Positions 12,321 to 23,392 are shown, numbered from the stretch's first letter. The stretch is 64,000 bases of DNA from Welwitschia mirabilis (GCA_051453625.1 JBOZIK010000001.1:191751017-191815016); one strand, 5' to 3'. Made by a program: numbers and translations. Notes: generated by a model from the letters alone, not told the origin.

Positions 12321-13904
12321 GCCTTTATTAGTCCTTAACAAAAACCAGGTAAAAAACCATAATTACAAGCTAATTTTTTTTAAAAAATAAATCTAAAAAT
12401 TATAAAATAGGATCATAAAACATATCACATAGATAAATAATAGGTAATACATAATGTGTATGAAAATTTTAAAATTTTATCTTGTGAAAGATCTGAATTA
12501 AGTTAAAATTTTTGAAAATAAGCCATGAAAATGGGTCTCTACCCCCTAAGAGAAAAAGTAATACATCCTGTATTGAAAAAATAAAGAAAGTAGATGGAAG
12601 TGAGGAGGCAGGTAAAAGAGGACAAATTTCTAAATGTAGTGCAAAGTTAAGTAATGTCAGAATTAAAAAATATAGATCTATGAAATATTCTAACAAGTAA
12701 ATAAAAAATGTTTCACCATAAAAATGGGTGAGAGCAGTGATTACAACACCAAAAATAAACATTACAAAATTTATTAAGAAAACTCCACTAAATAAGGAAT
12801 CTGTTTTATTGAAAACCAAATAATAAAAACATGATAACTAAGAAAACATGGTAATGAATTTGAAATAACTAACCAAACCATAAAAGAAAATAAAAAGAAT
12901 GGGCATAAGGTTAAAAAAAACAAAAGATAGCTCATCAATCTAATATTTTAACCTAATAGACTCTCATAAAAGAGATTATAACATCAATTGATGTGAAAAC
13001 ACATGACTTAAAGTATGAAAAAATTCCATTTGATAAGGTAGTGGTTATGGTAATGCTAAAGATAAAATGAATGATCAAACTAAAGAATTGCTTAAAAATG
13101 GACTTACCTGTTATTATCTCAAAATAAAACACCCAAATCTCAAAAAAATGAAATGATTATGCAGAAAATACTAAGAGTCTAGGAAACAAGAAATGCTTCT
13201 AATAATACCAAGAACACCATTGATTCCATAGCCTTAAAGTTTAAAAACAACTTTATTATCCATGATGAGGGGAGTGTAACCACCATAAGAAAAGTAAGAA
13301 CCTATAAATCATGGCCAACTGACCTTCCAGTAGAGTTTCCATAGCTATCATTTTACACTATCAAAGGCTCCTTTTGGAAATATTTGCCCTAGTGTACTTG
13401 TAGTAGGACATCATGGTAATCATGTTTTTGAAATATCACAAATAAAACCTTATGCCTTATTTCACATTCTTTCTTTTTTTTTGGTTGAAAATAAAACATT
13501 TCACATGATAAAACATTCCAAAAAACAAAGGTAAAATTCATAAAATAAAGATAGAAAAGAATACTCTTACATAATCTAAGATCTTTTTACTATTAATAAA
13601 AATAAGCATCTTCCTTTAAATTGAAGTTCATAGGCATGTGAATGTTCTAAGATTAGATGAATCCAATCTCAACACTAAAATGCCCAAGTTACAAAACTAG
13701 TTATGGAGATAAATACATAAGTCAAGTTTGAAAAATGATCAAGTAATGTAATAATAACCTTTAAAAAAAAAACTAAGAGAAAGTTTAGATGGTTTACTTG
13801 TGAAATCCAAATTTTGCCCATTCACTTCTTGTAATTCTCAAGTAATCAAGTCAAAAATTTTAATAAATCCATAAAATGTATTTTCTTAAAATAACGAAAA
13901 ACAA
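12321..13904 (-). other. Element C 3' region with hydrophobic ORF and integrase C-terminus remnant
   Basis: Athila elements may carry an env-like ORF at this position. The minus-strand frame 12,469-12,819 (116 codons) is open and strongly hydrophobic, with stretches such as FLINFVMFIFGVVITAL and IYLLEYFIDLYFLILTLLNF. I cannot show that it is env-like rather than chance in AT-rich DNA. Farther on (13,180-13,450) there is a block conserved in I at 54,190-54,410. Near 13,800-13,880 the sequence ELQEVNGQN matches the conserved integrase tail (FKVNGQR), marking where the pol deletion begins. Confidence 0.5.
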
Positions 13905-14300
13905 AAATTAGTATTTTATTGATTATCATCTTGCTCATTGTCCAGATGACAAAGACGATGACAGGAATAGGAAAAAAAGATAGAAAATTATTAGAAAACA
14001 TAGAATTTTATCAAAAACATGAAAACTATCAAAACTAACTATCATCTTATCTATCATGGGAATGATAAAGGAGATGAGAAATTATTATTATAGAAAAAAA
14101 ATGGCAACTGTAAATAAAAACAAAAATTGAAAATAAAAAATGAAATAAGAGACTATCAAAATAGAAGCTAAAAAGAAAATAGCAAGGCAAGCAAATTTTA
14201 TTCACGTCCTAAATCTAAAGCACACTTTTATTAAAAAGAAGGAAAAATTAAGAATCTGTTTTAATCTTAATATTTTTATAGAAATAAGGTCCAAACCAAA
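13905..14300 (-). other. Leader-like block at the pol deletion of element C
   Basis: This lies between the integrase tail and the post-protease region, where RT, RNase H and the integrase core belong. It contains two TCATC...GATGA motif copies (about 13,922-13,964 and 14,040-14,076) and A-rich spacers like those of the C leader (17,470-17,780). It looks like leader sequence joined in during loss of pol. Confidence 0.5.
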
Positions 14301-14686
14301 AGTTTACCAATTAATAAAACCAAAAAGGTGTACAATTATTTTCAAGTAAAATCAATTGGATGAAGAGAGGAGTAATGGATAATACTTTATGATAACATAT
14401 TAAAGCACAAACTTTTGAAGTCAAAGGAAAGATAAATGGTAACTCTGGTAAAATATTTTCATTGAATGCAAGAGTTTTATTTTGACCATTACAAGGAAAA
14501 TTATATTCAAGTCCATTAAAAACATTTTTCTTATCCAAATTAAAGTATGATTTGTAATTTTTGGTTTATGTAATGAAAAATCTCTCTCATAATTTTTATT
14601 TAAAAGTTGAACTTCCTTAAACTCCAAAGGTTTCATTTCTTCTTCATTCTTAATTTGGTCATCACAAAGTACATGCTCAATTGATT
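14301..14686 (-). pseudogene. Element C post-protease segment
   Basis: It is collinear with the stretch between protease and RT in A (about 2,920-3,340), for example 'ttttattttgaccattacaagg' against 'ggtttattttgatcatcacatag'. Short minus-strand frames are open (14,311-14,538 and 14,421-14,636) but overlap in different phases, so it is broken. No known domain. Confidence 0.5.
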
Positions 14687-15163
14687 TTATCTCTCTTTCT
14701 TCACGTGGTGATGTAATAGAAATAAAGTTGATTTGATGTTGTTTTTAATGTTTATTTCATCATCACCTAAATCTTTCTTAGCTGAATCAAAAAATCTTAT
14801 TGAAAATGTTCTACTTTCAAAGTGACATTTCATTATTCCTGCTCTCGTATCAATGATGTAGTGGGATATTGCACAAAAGGCTCTTCCTAGAAGTAAAGGA
14901 TATCCTCTATTATATCTAACTTCTATGATAATCATATCTACGGGGTAGCAAGCCTCTTTAATTTGAATTTTCAAATCTTTAATGATGTCTAATGGTTTTT
15001 TAACTAAAGTATCTGCTAGTTCTAAGACAACCAGCGTAGGCTTTATTCTATCTTCCAAACCAAGTCTTTTACAAATGTGAAGTGGCATAATGTTAACACT
15101 CACTCTAATGCCTATTAAGTATTTTCTAATCTTTTTGTTTCCCTCTAAAGTAACATTCATCAT
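14687..15163 (-). pseudogene. Element C aspartic protease domain, 158 codons open, catalytic Asp lost
   Basis: This is the longest clean piece of gypsy protease in the window. Starting from the family pattern DLGASINxMP, residues 19-27 read GIRVSVNIM, so the catalytic Asp is gone. The body is well kept: LEDRIKPTLVVLELADTLVK, then YPVDMIIIEV and YPLLLGRAFCAISHYIIDT, matching the usual PADFVVLDxEED...PIILGRPFLATARAxIDV. It ends in a tail that includes HHHVKKER. The preserved frame beside a dead active site suggests chance survival rather than function. Confidence 0.78.
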
Positions 15164-15809
15164 AGATGCTCCTAGATCTATAAATTTTGGTGATTTTTAT
15201 AACACTAAATTTATGAGGGATTGTGCTAGAAATACTTTTCTAGGAATGACTCATTTTTATTTTCTTCTTATTAAGTCTTTCCAAAGTTTTGATACCCCAG
15301 ATTTTGTTGAAAAAGTTTCTAAAAGGGTAAGTTTATACTCATATTTTTCATTAATTCTTTTAGATATTGACTGAAAGTTAAATCATTGTTAAGCCTATCA
15401 AGCTAAGGGGTGGTTTGTTGAGAAAGATTTTTCTTTTTCTTTTTCCCAAGAGAAGGGAGGTTATAATCTTCTAATATCTCAATGTCCCTTTTCTCTTCTT
15501 CTTCATCATTTATAAAGTAATTTTAATAGTTGGAAGTTCATTTGGAAGAGGATTTGTATCTTGTCCACTTCTTGTCATAATCTTACAATATTTTCTTAGT
15601 CCATTTGGTTTTGGTAAAGGTTGTGTAGCTAATTTTCTTTGAGGTCTTTGAATTATCAACATGGTTTGTTGAATAATGTTTACTAAGTTTTCAATGTTGG
15701 CATTTTGTTTGTCAAAGTTAGCATTTGATTTTCTAATTTCATCTATAAGGTTTGTCAGTTGATCATTTGGATGCTAAATGTTGAATGATTTTAATTGGTA
15801 GTTTGTGTT

Positions 15810-15906
15810 TGTTACGATACCAACTTAAATGTATTTGATAGGGTATTTTGAGTTGTTTTGCAGATAAACTAATAGATAAATGCTTAGTTTCTATGACAAT
15901 TGAGAA
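15810..15906 (+). mobile_element. 5' end of a plus-strand gypsy LTR inserted in C gag
   Basis: The sequence TGTTACGATACCAA followed by TATTTGATAGGG matches the LTR start of C read in reverse (TGTTGTGATACCAA) and that of J at 59,941. It runs into a gap, so a solo LTR or a whole element may be hidden there. Confidence 0.65.
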
Positions 15907-16264
15907 NNNNNNNNNNNNNNNNNNNNNNNNNNNNNNNNNNNNNNNNNNNNNNNNNNNNNNNNNNNNNNNNNNNNNNNNNNNNNNNNNNNNNNNNNNNNNN
16001 NNNNNNNNNNNNNNNNNNNNNNNNNNNNNNNNNNNNNNNNNNNNNNNNNNNNNNNNNNNNNNNNNNNNNNNNNNNNNNNNNNNNNNNNNNNNNNNNNNNN
16101 NNNNNNNNNNNNNNNNNNNNNNNNNNNNNNNNNNNNNNNNNNNNNNNNNNNNNNNNNNNNNNNNNNNNNNNNNNNNNNNNNNNNNNNNNNNNNNNNNNNN
16201 NNNNNNNNNNNNNNNNNNNNNNNNNNNNNNNNNNNNNNNNNNNNNNNNNNNNNNNNNNNNNNNN
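15907..16264. other. Assembly gap, 358 N
   Basis: A non-round length, so probably a sized gap. It follows directly on a plus-strand LTR start and is followed by C gag. Confidence 0.9.
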
Positions 16265-17300
16265 TCTAAAATGTTAGGGATTGTTTTAAAAATGAGTGTT
16301 TAATATAGGTTATTCCTGATTTTAATTTCTAAAGTTTTGAGATAGTTGATTACAAGCACAAACTTCTTCATGTATTATTTATTTTTATGTTGGCAAAAGA
16401 GGATAGTTTTTGATGACATGATAATTATCCTCACATAAATTAAAAGTTTTCACAACATTTCTTATGGTTGTGTATTTGGCATCTAAGATCATTTCTGTAT
16501 GCTTCTCCAAGGTTGTTATAAAATCTCTCATGGAATTTGTAGGATTGGATTCTACCTCTTTTTATTATTTAACCTATTTCAAGTATTTGATGAGTTGGCC
16601 TATAGTTGGATTTTCTTTAGGAGTTAATCAATTTTAACTAACCTTCACAAGTTCTTTTAATTTTGTCTAAGCATCATCTAATGTAAGGTTCATGATGTTT
16701 TCTCCATAAGAAAAATCTACAAGTTGTTTTATATGCGGAGTTAGCCCACTATAAAAGTAGTCTATTAGTTTTATTTATGAAAAAGCATCGACTAGATTAA
16801 AATGATAGGCTACAAAGAAAGGCTCATATGTAGAGGCATAATCTTCTTTGGGTTTTTGTTGAAAGTTTATTACCTCCTTTTTTATTGTTCTCATGGTTTT
16901 TTCACTCATAAATCTCTTTACAAAGGTTTTTCAGATTTGATTCCATGTTTTTAAGCTTTTGTGAGATATGGATTTTAGCCCATTTTTTGCTCTATCCTTT
17001 AATGTCATGGAAAAGATTATCATATATATAATGTTAGTTATTTTTTTTCTTACCATTTCCTAAGGTAAGGATTAATTATTCTATGTCTATTATGTGTTGA
17101 AGGGGATCATTATCATCTTCTCCACTAAAAGTTGAATAGGCATTTAAATTTTTAAATTCAATGTCATCTCTTAGGGATAGATTGAAGGGGGTTGAAATCT
17201 CTCATTTCTTGTTGTATAACAATTATCTAAGGGTGAGGTTTGCATTAGGAGTAGAAACTCCTATGACTTATTTTTACCTATAGGAGACACTTGATATTGT

Positions 17301-17995
17301 GAATTGATACTCTCCTTCTATAGGGTTTTCATTAAGAAAATCTAATTCAGAAAAAATAAATTCGAAAGGAGGATTGAGTGCATCTAGAGATTATTTTTCC
17401 AACTTGTTTTCTATATTCACCAGTCCTTCTTTAATGTTCTTCTCTATTAGTAGCCTTTCTCTCTAATATCTTTTATTTATATTGACCATGTCATAGTATC
17501 TTACAAATAGAAAATAACAGAAAACAAAATAAAAAATAACATACCGTTATCCTATCCATCATGGCGACAAAACACATAGAACCTATTAAAAGAGAAATTG
17601 AACAGAAAATGAAATAGAAAGCAAAAAATTTATAGAATAGGACTATCATCCACGTGATCATCCAGATGGAACAAGAGATGATAGAGACTAATTCAGTATA
17701 GAAAAATTTGAAATCCAAAAATAAAATTGAGAATAACAATTACAGACTATTATCCTATATGACATAAAATAGAAAGAATGACTATCATTTTTCTATAAAA
17801 AATAAAAATAAAAACCAAGAATCCAAAAACTAAAAAACAAAAAAAATAAAAAACTCAAAACCAAAAAAATTAAAAAATAAAAAATAGAAAACCTAACGAT
17901 TTCTAATAAAAAATCTAATATTACTACAGATAAATAATTGAATAGAAATCCAATGTACTCATCCAAATGATGACAATCCTTGTACTCCTCAATAG
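17301..17995 (-). other. Element C untranslated leader
   Basis: A-rich DNA between gag and the primer site. It carries TCATC...GATGA motif copies at about 17,540-17,576 and 17,643-17,685. Minus-strand open frames here (17,491-17,739 and 17,793-18,104) are hydrophobic artefacts of poly-A tracts and run into the LTR. Confidence 0.6.
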
Positions 17996-18017
17996 CCTTC
18001 CCTAGCAATGGTGCTAA
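17996..18017 (-). promoter_or_regulatory. Element C primer-binding site, tRNA-Asp type
   Basis: The minus strand reads TTAGCACCATTGCTAGGGAA against TTGGCGCCGTTGCCGGGGA. It differs only by C-to-T or G-to-A changes, mainly at CpG sites. It lies two bases from the LTR. Confidence 0.82.
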
Positions 18018-18019
18018 TT

Positions 18020-19096
18020 TGTTGTAGTATGTATTTGTACAAGTGCTTAAGTTCAAAAGGATTCTGTTATTTATAAAATAAATAGATATCACACAATAAA
18101 ACACACTAGTATGAGTGGAAGTAGACCCAAAATGTCATATTCACGTTGGATACTATGAGATAAGACTTGATTACTTTGCAATATAATAATAAAAATCAGA
18201 AATAAAAAGCAATGTAATAAATATGAGATATAATGTAAATGCAAGATGCAACCTAATCTAACATGTAATAAAAAAATGGAACTAATACTACTTGCTTTTA
18301 TCTTTAACAAAGGATGCCCTTGATAATCTATATCACCCAAGAAATTTTTATCAGAGTAAGTCAACATAGACTATAAGGGTCATCAAAGAAACTAACATGC
18401 AAACATGAAAACAAAATAAGGTTTTTATATTAATGAGTAACAAAATCTAGGTTACAAAATAGTGGAGCTTAAATGGAAGATACACAGTCCTCCACCAAAG
18501 GAACATCTTTTTACAACACTCAAGATGGATCTCCCATCCTTCAATCTCCTATTACAAGAATTTCTGGTACAATGAAGATGAGAAGGAGAGTTAAAGGGGG
18601 ACTTATTTATAGGAAAATACAATAGAAAAAGAAAAATAAAAGGCATGATAAGGTATGCTCATTTACAATTCAGAAATATATAAAATAGTTAAGGGTCATT
18701 GTCAGAGTTAGTTACATAGCAGTGTTATCTAGACTATCATCTAGACAAAAATGGGGATAATAGCTCATTACAAAAGATGATTTAGAATGATGACTCATTA
18801 GTCCACATTATCATGCAAATGTTTCATCATCTTGATTTTCATGGAGATGACGGATGAAATGACAGTTTTCTTAATCATATTTTTAAGGAGAAACTTTGTA
18901 TTTTTATTAGTAATCCTTCTCTAATGCTTTGTTCATCATAATGTTCCTTTAATACATTAAATCTGGGTAAGAATTACACATTTCCTAGATTTTCTATTAA
19001 ATCTCCAAAATCCTCAGAATTGTACTTAAATCTATGTAAAAGTCCTAAAAAAACTCATAAAAATGCACCAAATAATAATAAATTGGTATCACAACA
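18020..19096 (-). mobile_element. Element C 5' LTR
   Basis: About 1,077 bp, starting TGTTGTAGTATG and ending GGTATCACAACA. The minus-strand promoter TATA box CCTATAAATAAG is at 18,602-18,613. Motif copies lie at 18,728-18,762 and 18,829-18,866. It is the partner of 11,097-12,306. Confidence 0.87.
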
Positions 19097-19263
19097 AAGA
19101 TAAAAAATATGAGAAATTAAAATTTAACCTAGGCTAAGAAAACAAAAGTGTAAGCTAATCAAATAAAATGAAAAACCTATTTATAACACTACAAAAGTAA
19201 ATAACTTAAAATAAAACTAATTACTTATATAATGAGAATCAACCTTTTAAACATTCTTGAACT
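19097..19263 (-). other. Element D leader remnant
   Basis: A-rich sequence between the insertion point of C and the D primer site. It represents the 5' internal end of D, which C entered. Confidence 0.5.
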
Positions 19264-19284
19264 CCTCCCTAGCAGTGGTGCTAA
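19264..19284 (-). promoter_or_regulatory. Element D primer-binding site, tRNA-Asp type
   Basis: The minus strand reads TTAGCACCACTGCTAGGGAG, again a deaminated form of TTGGCGCCGTTGCCGGGGA, two bases from an LTR start. Confidence 0.78.
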
Positions 19285-19286
19285 TT

Positions 19287-20580
19287 TGTTAAGATAAGTG
19301 TCATGTGTTTTTCTTCAATTAATGATCTTCAATAATAACCTACAACATTAAGTATCTAATACACATACACACATACTAATATAAGGGATCAACCCAAGGT
19401 CATATTCTAGAGAGAAATTAGAGTACATTAGGGATATTAATTCATTTAGAAAAGGAATTACAATTATTTTCTATTCAATTTTAAAATAATAAATAAATGA
19501 TAATGCAATCTTATAGGTAATGCAAGAATTAAATACAACTCTAAATGTAATTTATTAATCAAGTTAACCATTCAATTATTATCTAGATTGGCTATTATAA
19601 CCTATATCAATTACAAGTTAATGTCACTTTAATTATAATCAACATAGACTATAAAGAGGATAAGAAAAAAAAAAGTAAAAATAAAATGATATTTTATTAA
19701 TCATAATGCTTTTACATTAGCTAAAATGTAGTTGCTCTCAATGGAGGATAAAGAACCCAACATCAAGATAAGATCCTTTATTAAGCTAGATGGATTTCTT
19801 GCTCAATTAAAGTCTAAACATCATAAGAATAATTGATGGATGAAAGATGAGAAATGAGGGATATAAGAGGGGTATTTATAGTTTTAGATTAATAGTTGAG
19901 GTTTTAAGAAGTAGCAACAGACCAACAACAATGATATTCTTAATTTTGTAATAAATGACATTTATTTTACAATCATTATAGCTATTGTCTAGCTAGTATC
20001 ATCTAGACATTTATGTGAATGACATGAGATCATTTTCTAGTGTAACATGTTTTCTTAATGTAATGTTTGAATGTAATATGTCTTTCTAATATAAGATATT
20101 CTTAGTATAATATTATCTTTCACATGTCTTCGTAGTGTAATGTTTTATTTTTGAATGTTTTCTTTGTGTAATGTCTTAGTATCTTCTATTAGGTGTTATC
20201 TTAAATATGATCCTTGGTATCATAGAGATGACTAAGTAAACAATAGCTTCAGTGACTACTATAGTAACTTAGTATAATAACTTTACTATAGTAACTTTGC
20301 TATAGTAGCTTATTCTAGATGATGCATTTTTTTTATTCAAATTATGTCAATTCATCATTTCTTAGTTTAAGATTAACTTCTTAGTTTTCAAAGCATTAGA
20401 AACAACTCTAAAAGTATCTAAATTAAGCATGTCGACTCCTATTGTAGTGATAGCTAGAATATTGAAATGGCATCAAATTCCATTATTGTATCCTCATCTA
20501 GATGTTAGAACTCCATCATAAGGATTTTGAATGAAACATATCTTAAAAATCATCTATAAATGATCAAAAATATTAGAAAA
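19287..20580 (-). mobile_element. LTR shared by D (as 5' LTR) and E' (as 3' LTR)
   Basis: It starts TGTTAAGATAAG beside a primer-binding site and ends about AAAA at 20,580 beside a polypurine tract. The minus-strand TATA box (AACTATAAATACC) is at 19,871-19,885. A motif copy lies at 19,993-20,030. Having a primer site on one side and a polypurine tract on the other means it served two internal regions. The right boundary is inferred from the polypurine tract. Confidence 0.65.
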
Positions 20581-20596
20581 CTAGCCTCTTTTATTG
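20581..20596 (-). promoter_or_regulatory. Polypurine tract of E'
   Basis: The minus strand reads AAAAGAGGCTAG directly before the LTR, the same core as at 12,307 and 52,848. Confidence 0.55.
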
Positions 20597-20929
20597 ATTG
20601 TGATGGTCACTCCACTTTTGTTCTTAATCACTTATGAAAATATTTAAATAAACTTGAAACATAATCCAACCATGATATTTATTTGTCTTACAACACCCAT
20701 AAAAATTCTTTAAACATAACAAAAAAATTATCAAGGTAGATTCTAACTTTTCATCCATATTTTTACAAAATTAAAGATCTTATGTAAATGTGACTTTAAC
20801 AATCATACTTAAAATAAGCATAACTTTTCCTTAAAAATCCATAACTGTATTTAATCATAATCATTACTTAAAATGATAGTGAAATCACTTATTATTAACT
20901 TTGTTAAAAGATATTAATGTAAGTATGTA
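20597..20929 (-). other. E' 3' noncoding stretch
   Basis: AT-rich DNA between the polypurine tract and the integrase tail. No recognisable coding sequence. Confidence 0.45.
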
Positions 20930-21582
20930 AATCTCATGAATTCATAAGTTAATGAAATAGGTTGATGATAGTGTTTAATGTCATAATCATTGACTTTTTA
21001 TTTTTGAAGATTTTTAGTATATTTGATGAGAAATACATCATTTAGTAAAACTTGTTTTATTACGTATAAATCTTTCCACTTAGAAACTAGTTTTCTTAGA
21101 AAGAAATGTAACCATGAATTGCAAAGAAAAACTAGTTTTCCTTCTTAAAATGTTTTTCTAAGGATGTTTTAATTATGCAATCATTTCATCCTTTCCTTAT
21201 TAATTTTTATATTTTTATAAGAACTATTTTTGATTTCATCTAACTTGTCGAGTTAAAAATCCCTTTTTTTAATTACTAGCTCAAGATCTAAATTCATATT
21301 TAATTGTCTAATATGCCTTATGTTTAATTATAATAAGTAGATGACAAGTATTTTCATAAACTGAGTTAAAGAGGAACATTTCTAATGGTGTTTTATAAGC
21401 TATTTAATAAGCTTTTAAAATGTTATTAAGCTTATAAAACCAATCTTATCTAGTTGAATTTACCATGTTTTACAAAAGTTTCTTTATTTTTCTATTAGTA
21501 ATCTTAACTTGACTATTAATTTGGGGATGGTAAGGAGTTATAACTTTATGAGTAACCCCATACTTAATAAGAAGATTGTTAA
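20930..21582 (-). pseudogene. E' integrase C-terminal half
   Basis: On the minus strand the end of the integrase core is unmistakable: [15 protein letters not shown] followed by NRKIKKLL (about 21,473-21,582). Farther down come AYKTPLEM and CHL...KHKAY, then KLVSKWKDLYVIKQV and the tail VNDYDIKHY, equivalent to VNGQRxKHY of Athila-type integrases. It is broken by stops. The left part of the enzyme is lost in the adjoining gap. A separate diverged copy of the same integrase segment lies at 24,600-24,735. Confidence 0.82.
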
Positions 21583-21682
21583 NNNNNNNNNNNNNNNNNN
21601 NNNNNNNNNNNNNNNNNNNNNNNNNNNNNNNNNNNNNNNNNNNNNNNNNNNNNNNNNNNNNNNNNNNNNNNNNNNNNNNNNN
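21583..21682. other. Assembly gap, 100 N
   Basis: Unsized gap directly after the integrase motif of E'. Sequence to its right (21,683 on) is not integrase. Confidence 0.9.
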
Positions 21683-23075
21683 ATTAATAAATGTTCCAAA
21701 AAAAAAAAAAGAAGCAGAATCCAAGTCAATTAGTCAATACTTAAAAATATTCATAAGAGGAGTCTTTAGTTGTATGATATGATATCTTTGAGAACTTCAG
21801 GAAGGTATCAGTTGGTTATGATCTAGCTTCTACTTACAAATTCTTACACTCTTGGTAGTGGTTGTAGTTTTGTCATCATAATGAATGGTATTTTCAAAAT
21901 ATTTCATTAACTTGGTTTTCTATTACTTAAAATTTATGACTTCATAAGATTTAGAAAATATTGATTATTGGATGGTGGGTTAATAAGTTATTACTTAATA
22001 TCATAGTCAATGATTAGATTGAGTTATAGTTTAGAAATTATATTGAAACTTTGCAAAATAACCATAGGCATTATCATAATCACTATCCTTATCACATGAT
22101 ACTCTATAGTGCACATGATATGATGTTGAATAGCTTTTAATGAATATACTAATGAAATTTTCTAGGTTGGTATTTAGAGCTGTACAAATTAATATTCTTC
22201 ATGCCCCTATTTGTCCATTCCCCCCTTACCTTTTTTTAGTATGCATAATCAATTAACTTAAAGTTATTTTTACATTTACTCTTACTTACTTGATACTAAT
22301 CCCACTTCTCAGTTAGTTTTATCTTTTAGTACCTACTCCTTCAACCACATCGTCTTATCACTTTGTAATGTCATGATAATTCATTTTTCATCCTTGTTAT
22401 CTCTAGCAATCCTTGTTATATCTACTACTTTTTCATACTTTAATTCCTTACTGTTCACCTTCATAGTTATGTATAGGTTCTACTTAATATTCCTATCCCT
22501 CTTCCCTCACATCTTACCATGGTACATCACTCATATCATGTTTCCATATAGTTCCTAGTCATCCACTAGACATCTGTTTTATTCATCACATTTATGATGC
22601 TTTAAGGGAAAAAAAAGATTTAAGAAGAGAGAAAAGACTAAAAATGTTTTTTAAAAAAAAAAAAGAAAAAGACAAAATTAAAAAAAAGTAAAAAATATAC
22701 ATAATAAAAAAGGAAGGAAGAAGAAAAATGAAAGTAACATGGGAATGCATTCAAATATTATTTTGATGCGAATCTTTCTTTTAATTACCCTACATGAAAT
22801 ATTTGTGTCATCCATTAGTAGGGAAACTAAACTAAGGCATATTTAGAAAATAAGAAGAGGAGCAAAATAGAAAATGGAAAGAGCATAAGGAGCACCCAAA
22901 GAACAAAGGCATCTAGGGAAAAAAAAATACAACTAGTTAGAAAAGGAGATGGTTGAGAAAAAACACCAGAGAAGAGTACTTTAGGGGATGATCACATAAT
23001 TAATGGATCAAAGAATTCAAGAAAGAGATGTAGGATAATTTTTGTTTAAATAGTAAAGGCACCAAGCACTAGTTA
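21683..23075. other. Unassigned AT-rich DNA with a pyrimidine-rich then purine-rich block
   Basis: No domain recognised in either strand. From about 22,200 to 22,580 the plus strand is pyrimidine-rich (Tcccc and cttacc runs), and from 22,605 to 22,990 it switches sharply to A/G-rich sequence. Open frames here are short and low in complexity. Confidence 0.4.
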
Positions 23076-23129
23076 NNNNNNNNNNNNNNNNNNNNNNNNN
23101 NNNNNNNNNNNNNNNNNNNNNNNNNNNNN
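23076..23129. other. Assembly gap, 54 N
   Basis: A short gap inside unassigned repeats. Confidence 0.9.
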
Positions 23130-23382
23130 TGTAGAGATATCATGGATGTAAGGATGATCAAAAGCAGAGAAATGCAAGTAGGATTAACATAAAGCATCAT
23201 TTTAGAAGAGGAGACTCCGAAGCATAGTGTTAAGACAAATAGGAAAGAGCTCTAAGACAAAGAGGAAAGTTACATGAAAGTATACAATGGAAAATAAATA
23301 TGACTACAATTTGAAGTTGAAATACAAAGATGAAAGTGATTTAATCCTTGATTCTTAAACCTTAGAGGCTACATAGGTCTAA

Positions 23383-23392
23383 NNNNNNNNNN
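23383..23392. other. Assembly gap, 10 N
   Basis: Ten N, probably a small estimated or minimum-size gap. Confidence 0.9.

Larger units (their letters stand above)
15164..17300 (-). pseudogene. Element C gag remnant, interrupted by LTR fragment and gap
   Basis: Minus-strand gag, with the linker at 15,520-15,790 and the N-terminal half at 16,265-17,300. The zinc knuckle near 16,400-16,450 reads FNLCEDNYHVIKNYP, so the first and last Cys are lost. Blocks match A and B gag, such as 'ccactataaaagtagtctattag' at 16,749. A plus-strand LTR start at 15,810 and a 358-N gap replace roughly 100-150 bp of expected gag. Confidence 0.72.
11097..19096 (-). mobile_element. Element C: two-LTR Athila-like element lacking RT and integrase core
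   Basis: The element is bounded by two LTRs of one family (11,097-12,306 and 18,020-19,096). Flanking pentamers AAGAA (11,092-11,096) and AAGAT (19,097-19,101) form a likely target-site duplication with one mismatch. Inside, on the minus strand, are the tRNA-Asp primer site, leader, gag, protease, a short leader-like block, a remnant of the integrase C-terminus, a 3' region and a polypurine tract. RT, RNase H and the integrase core are absent. It therefore probably moved, or at least survives, as a gag-protease derivative dependent on other elements. The LTRs differ visibly, so the insertion is old. Confidence 0.78.

Noticed and set aside
12132-12338. 68-codon plus-strand frame
   Set aside because: Lies in the C 3' LTR, antisense to the element; the matching stretch in the other LTR has stops.
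15848-16303. Frames of 125-151 codons across the 358-N gap
   Set aside because: Almost all residues are unknown; only a few real codons at each end.
17491-18367. Hydrophobic minus-strand frames of 82-103 codons, possible membrane proteins
   Set aside because: They lie in the C leader and LTR and come from poly-A tracts read as Phe/Leu/Tyr; they cross the primer-binding site and the LTR boundary.
20040-20330. Possible tandem array of 'taatgt...ttag' and 'ctatagtaactt' in the D LTR
   Set aside because: Units are short and irregular; probably chance in AT-rich LTR DNA, although 'actatagtaacttagtataataac' repeats a few times.
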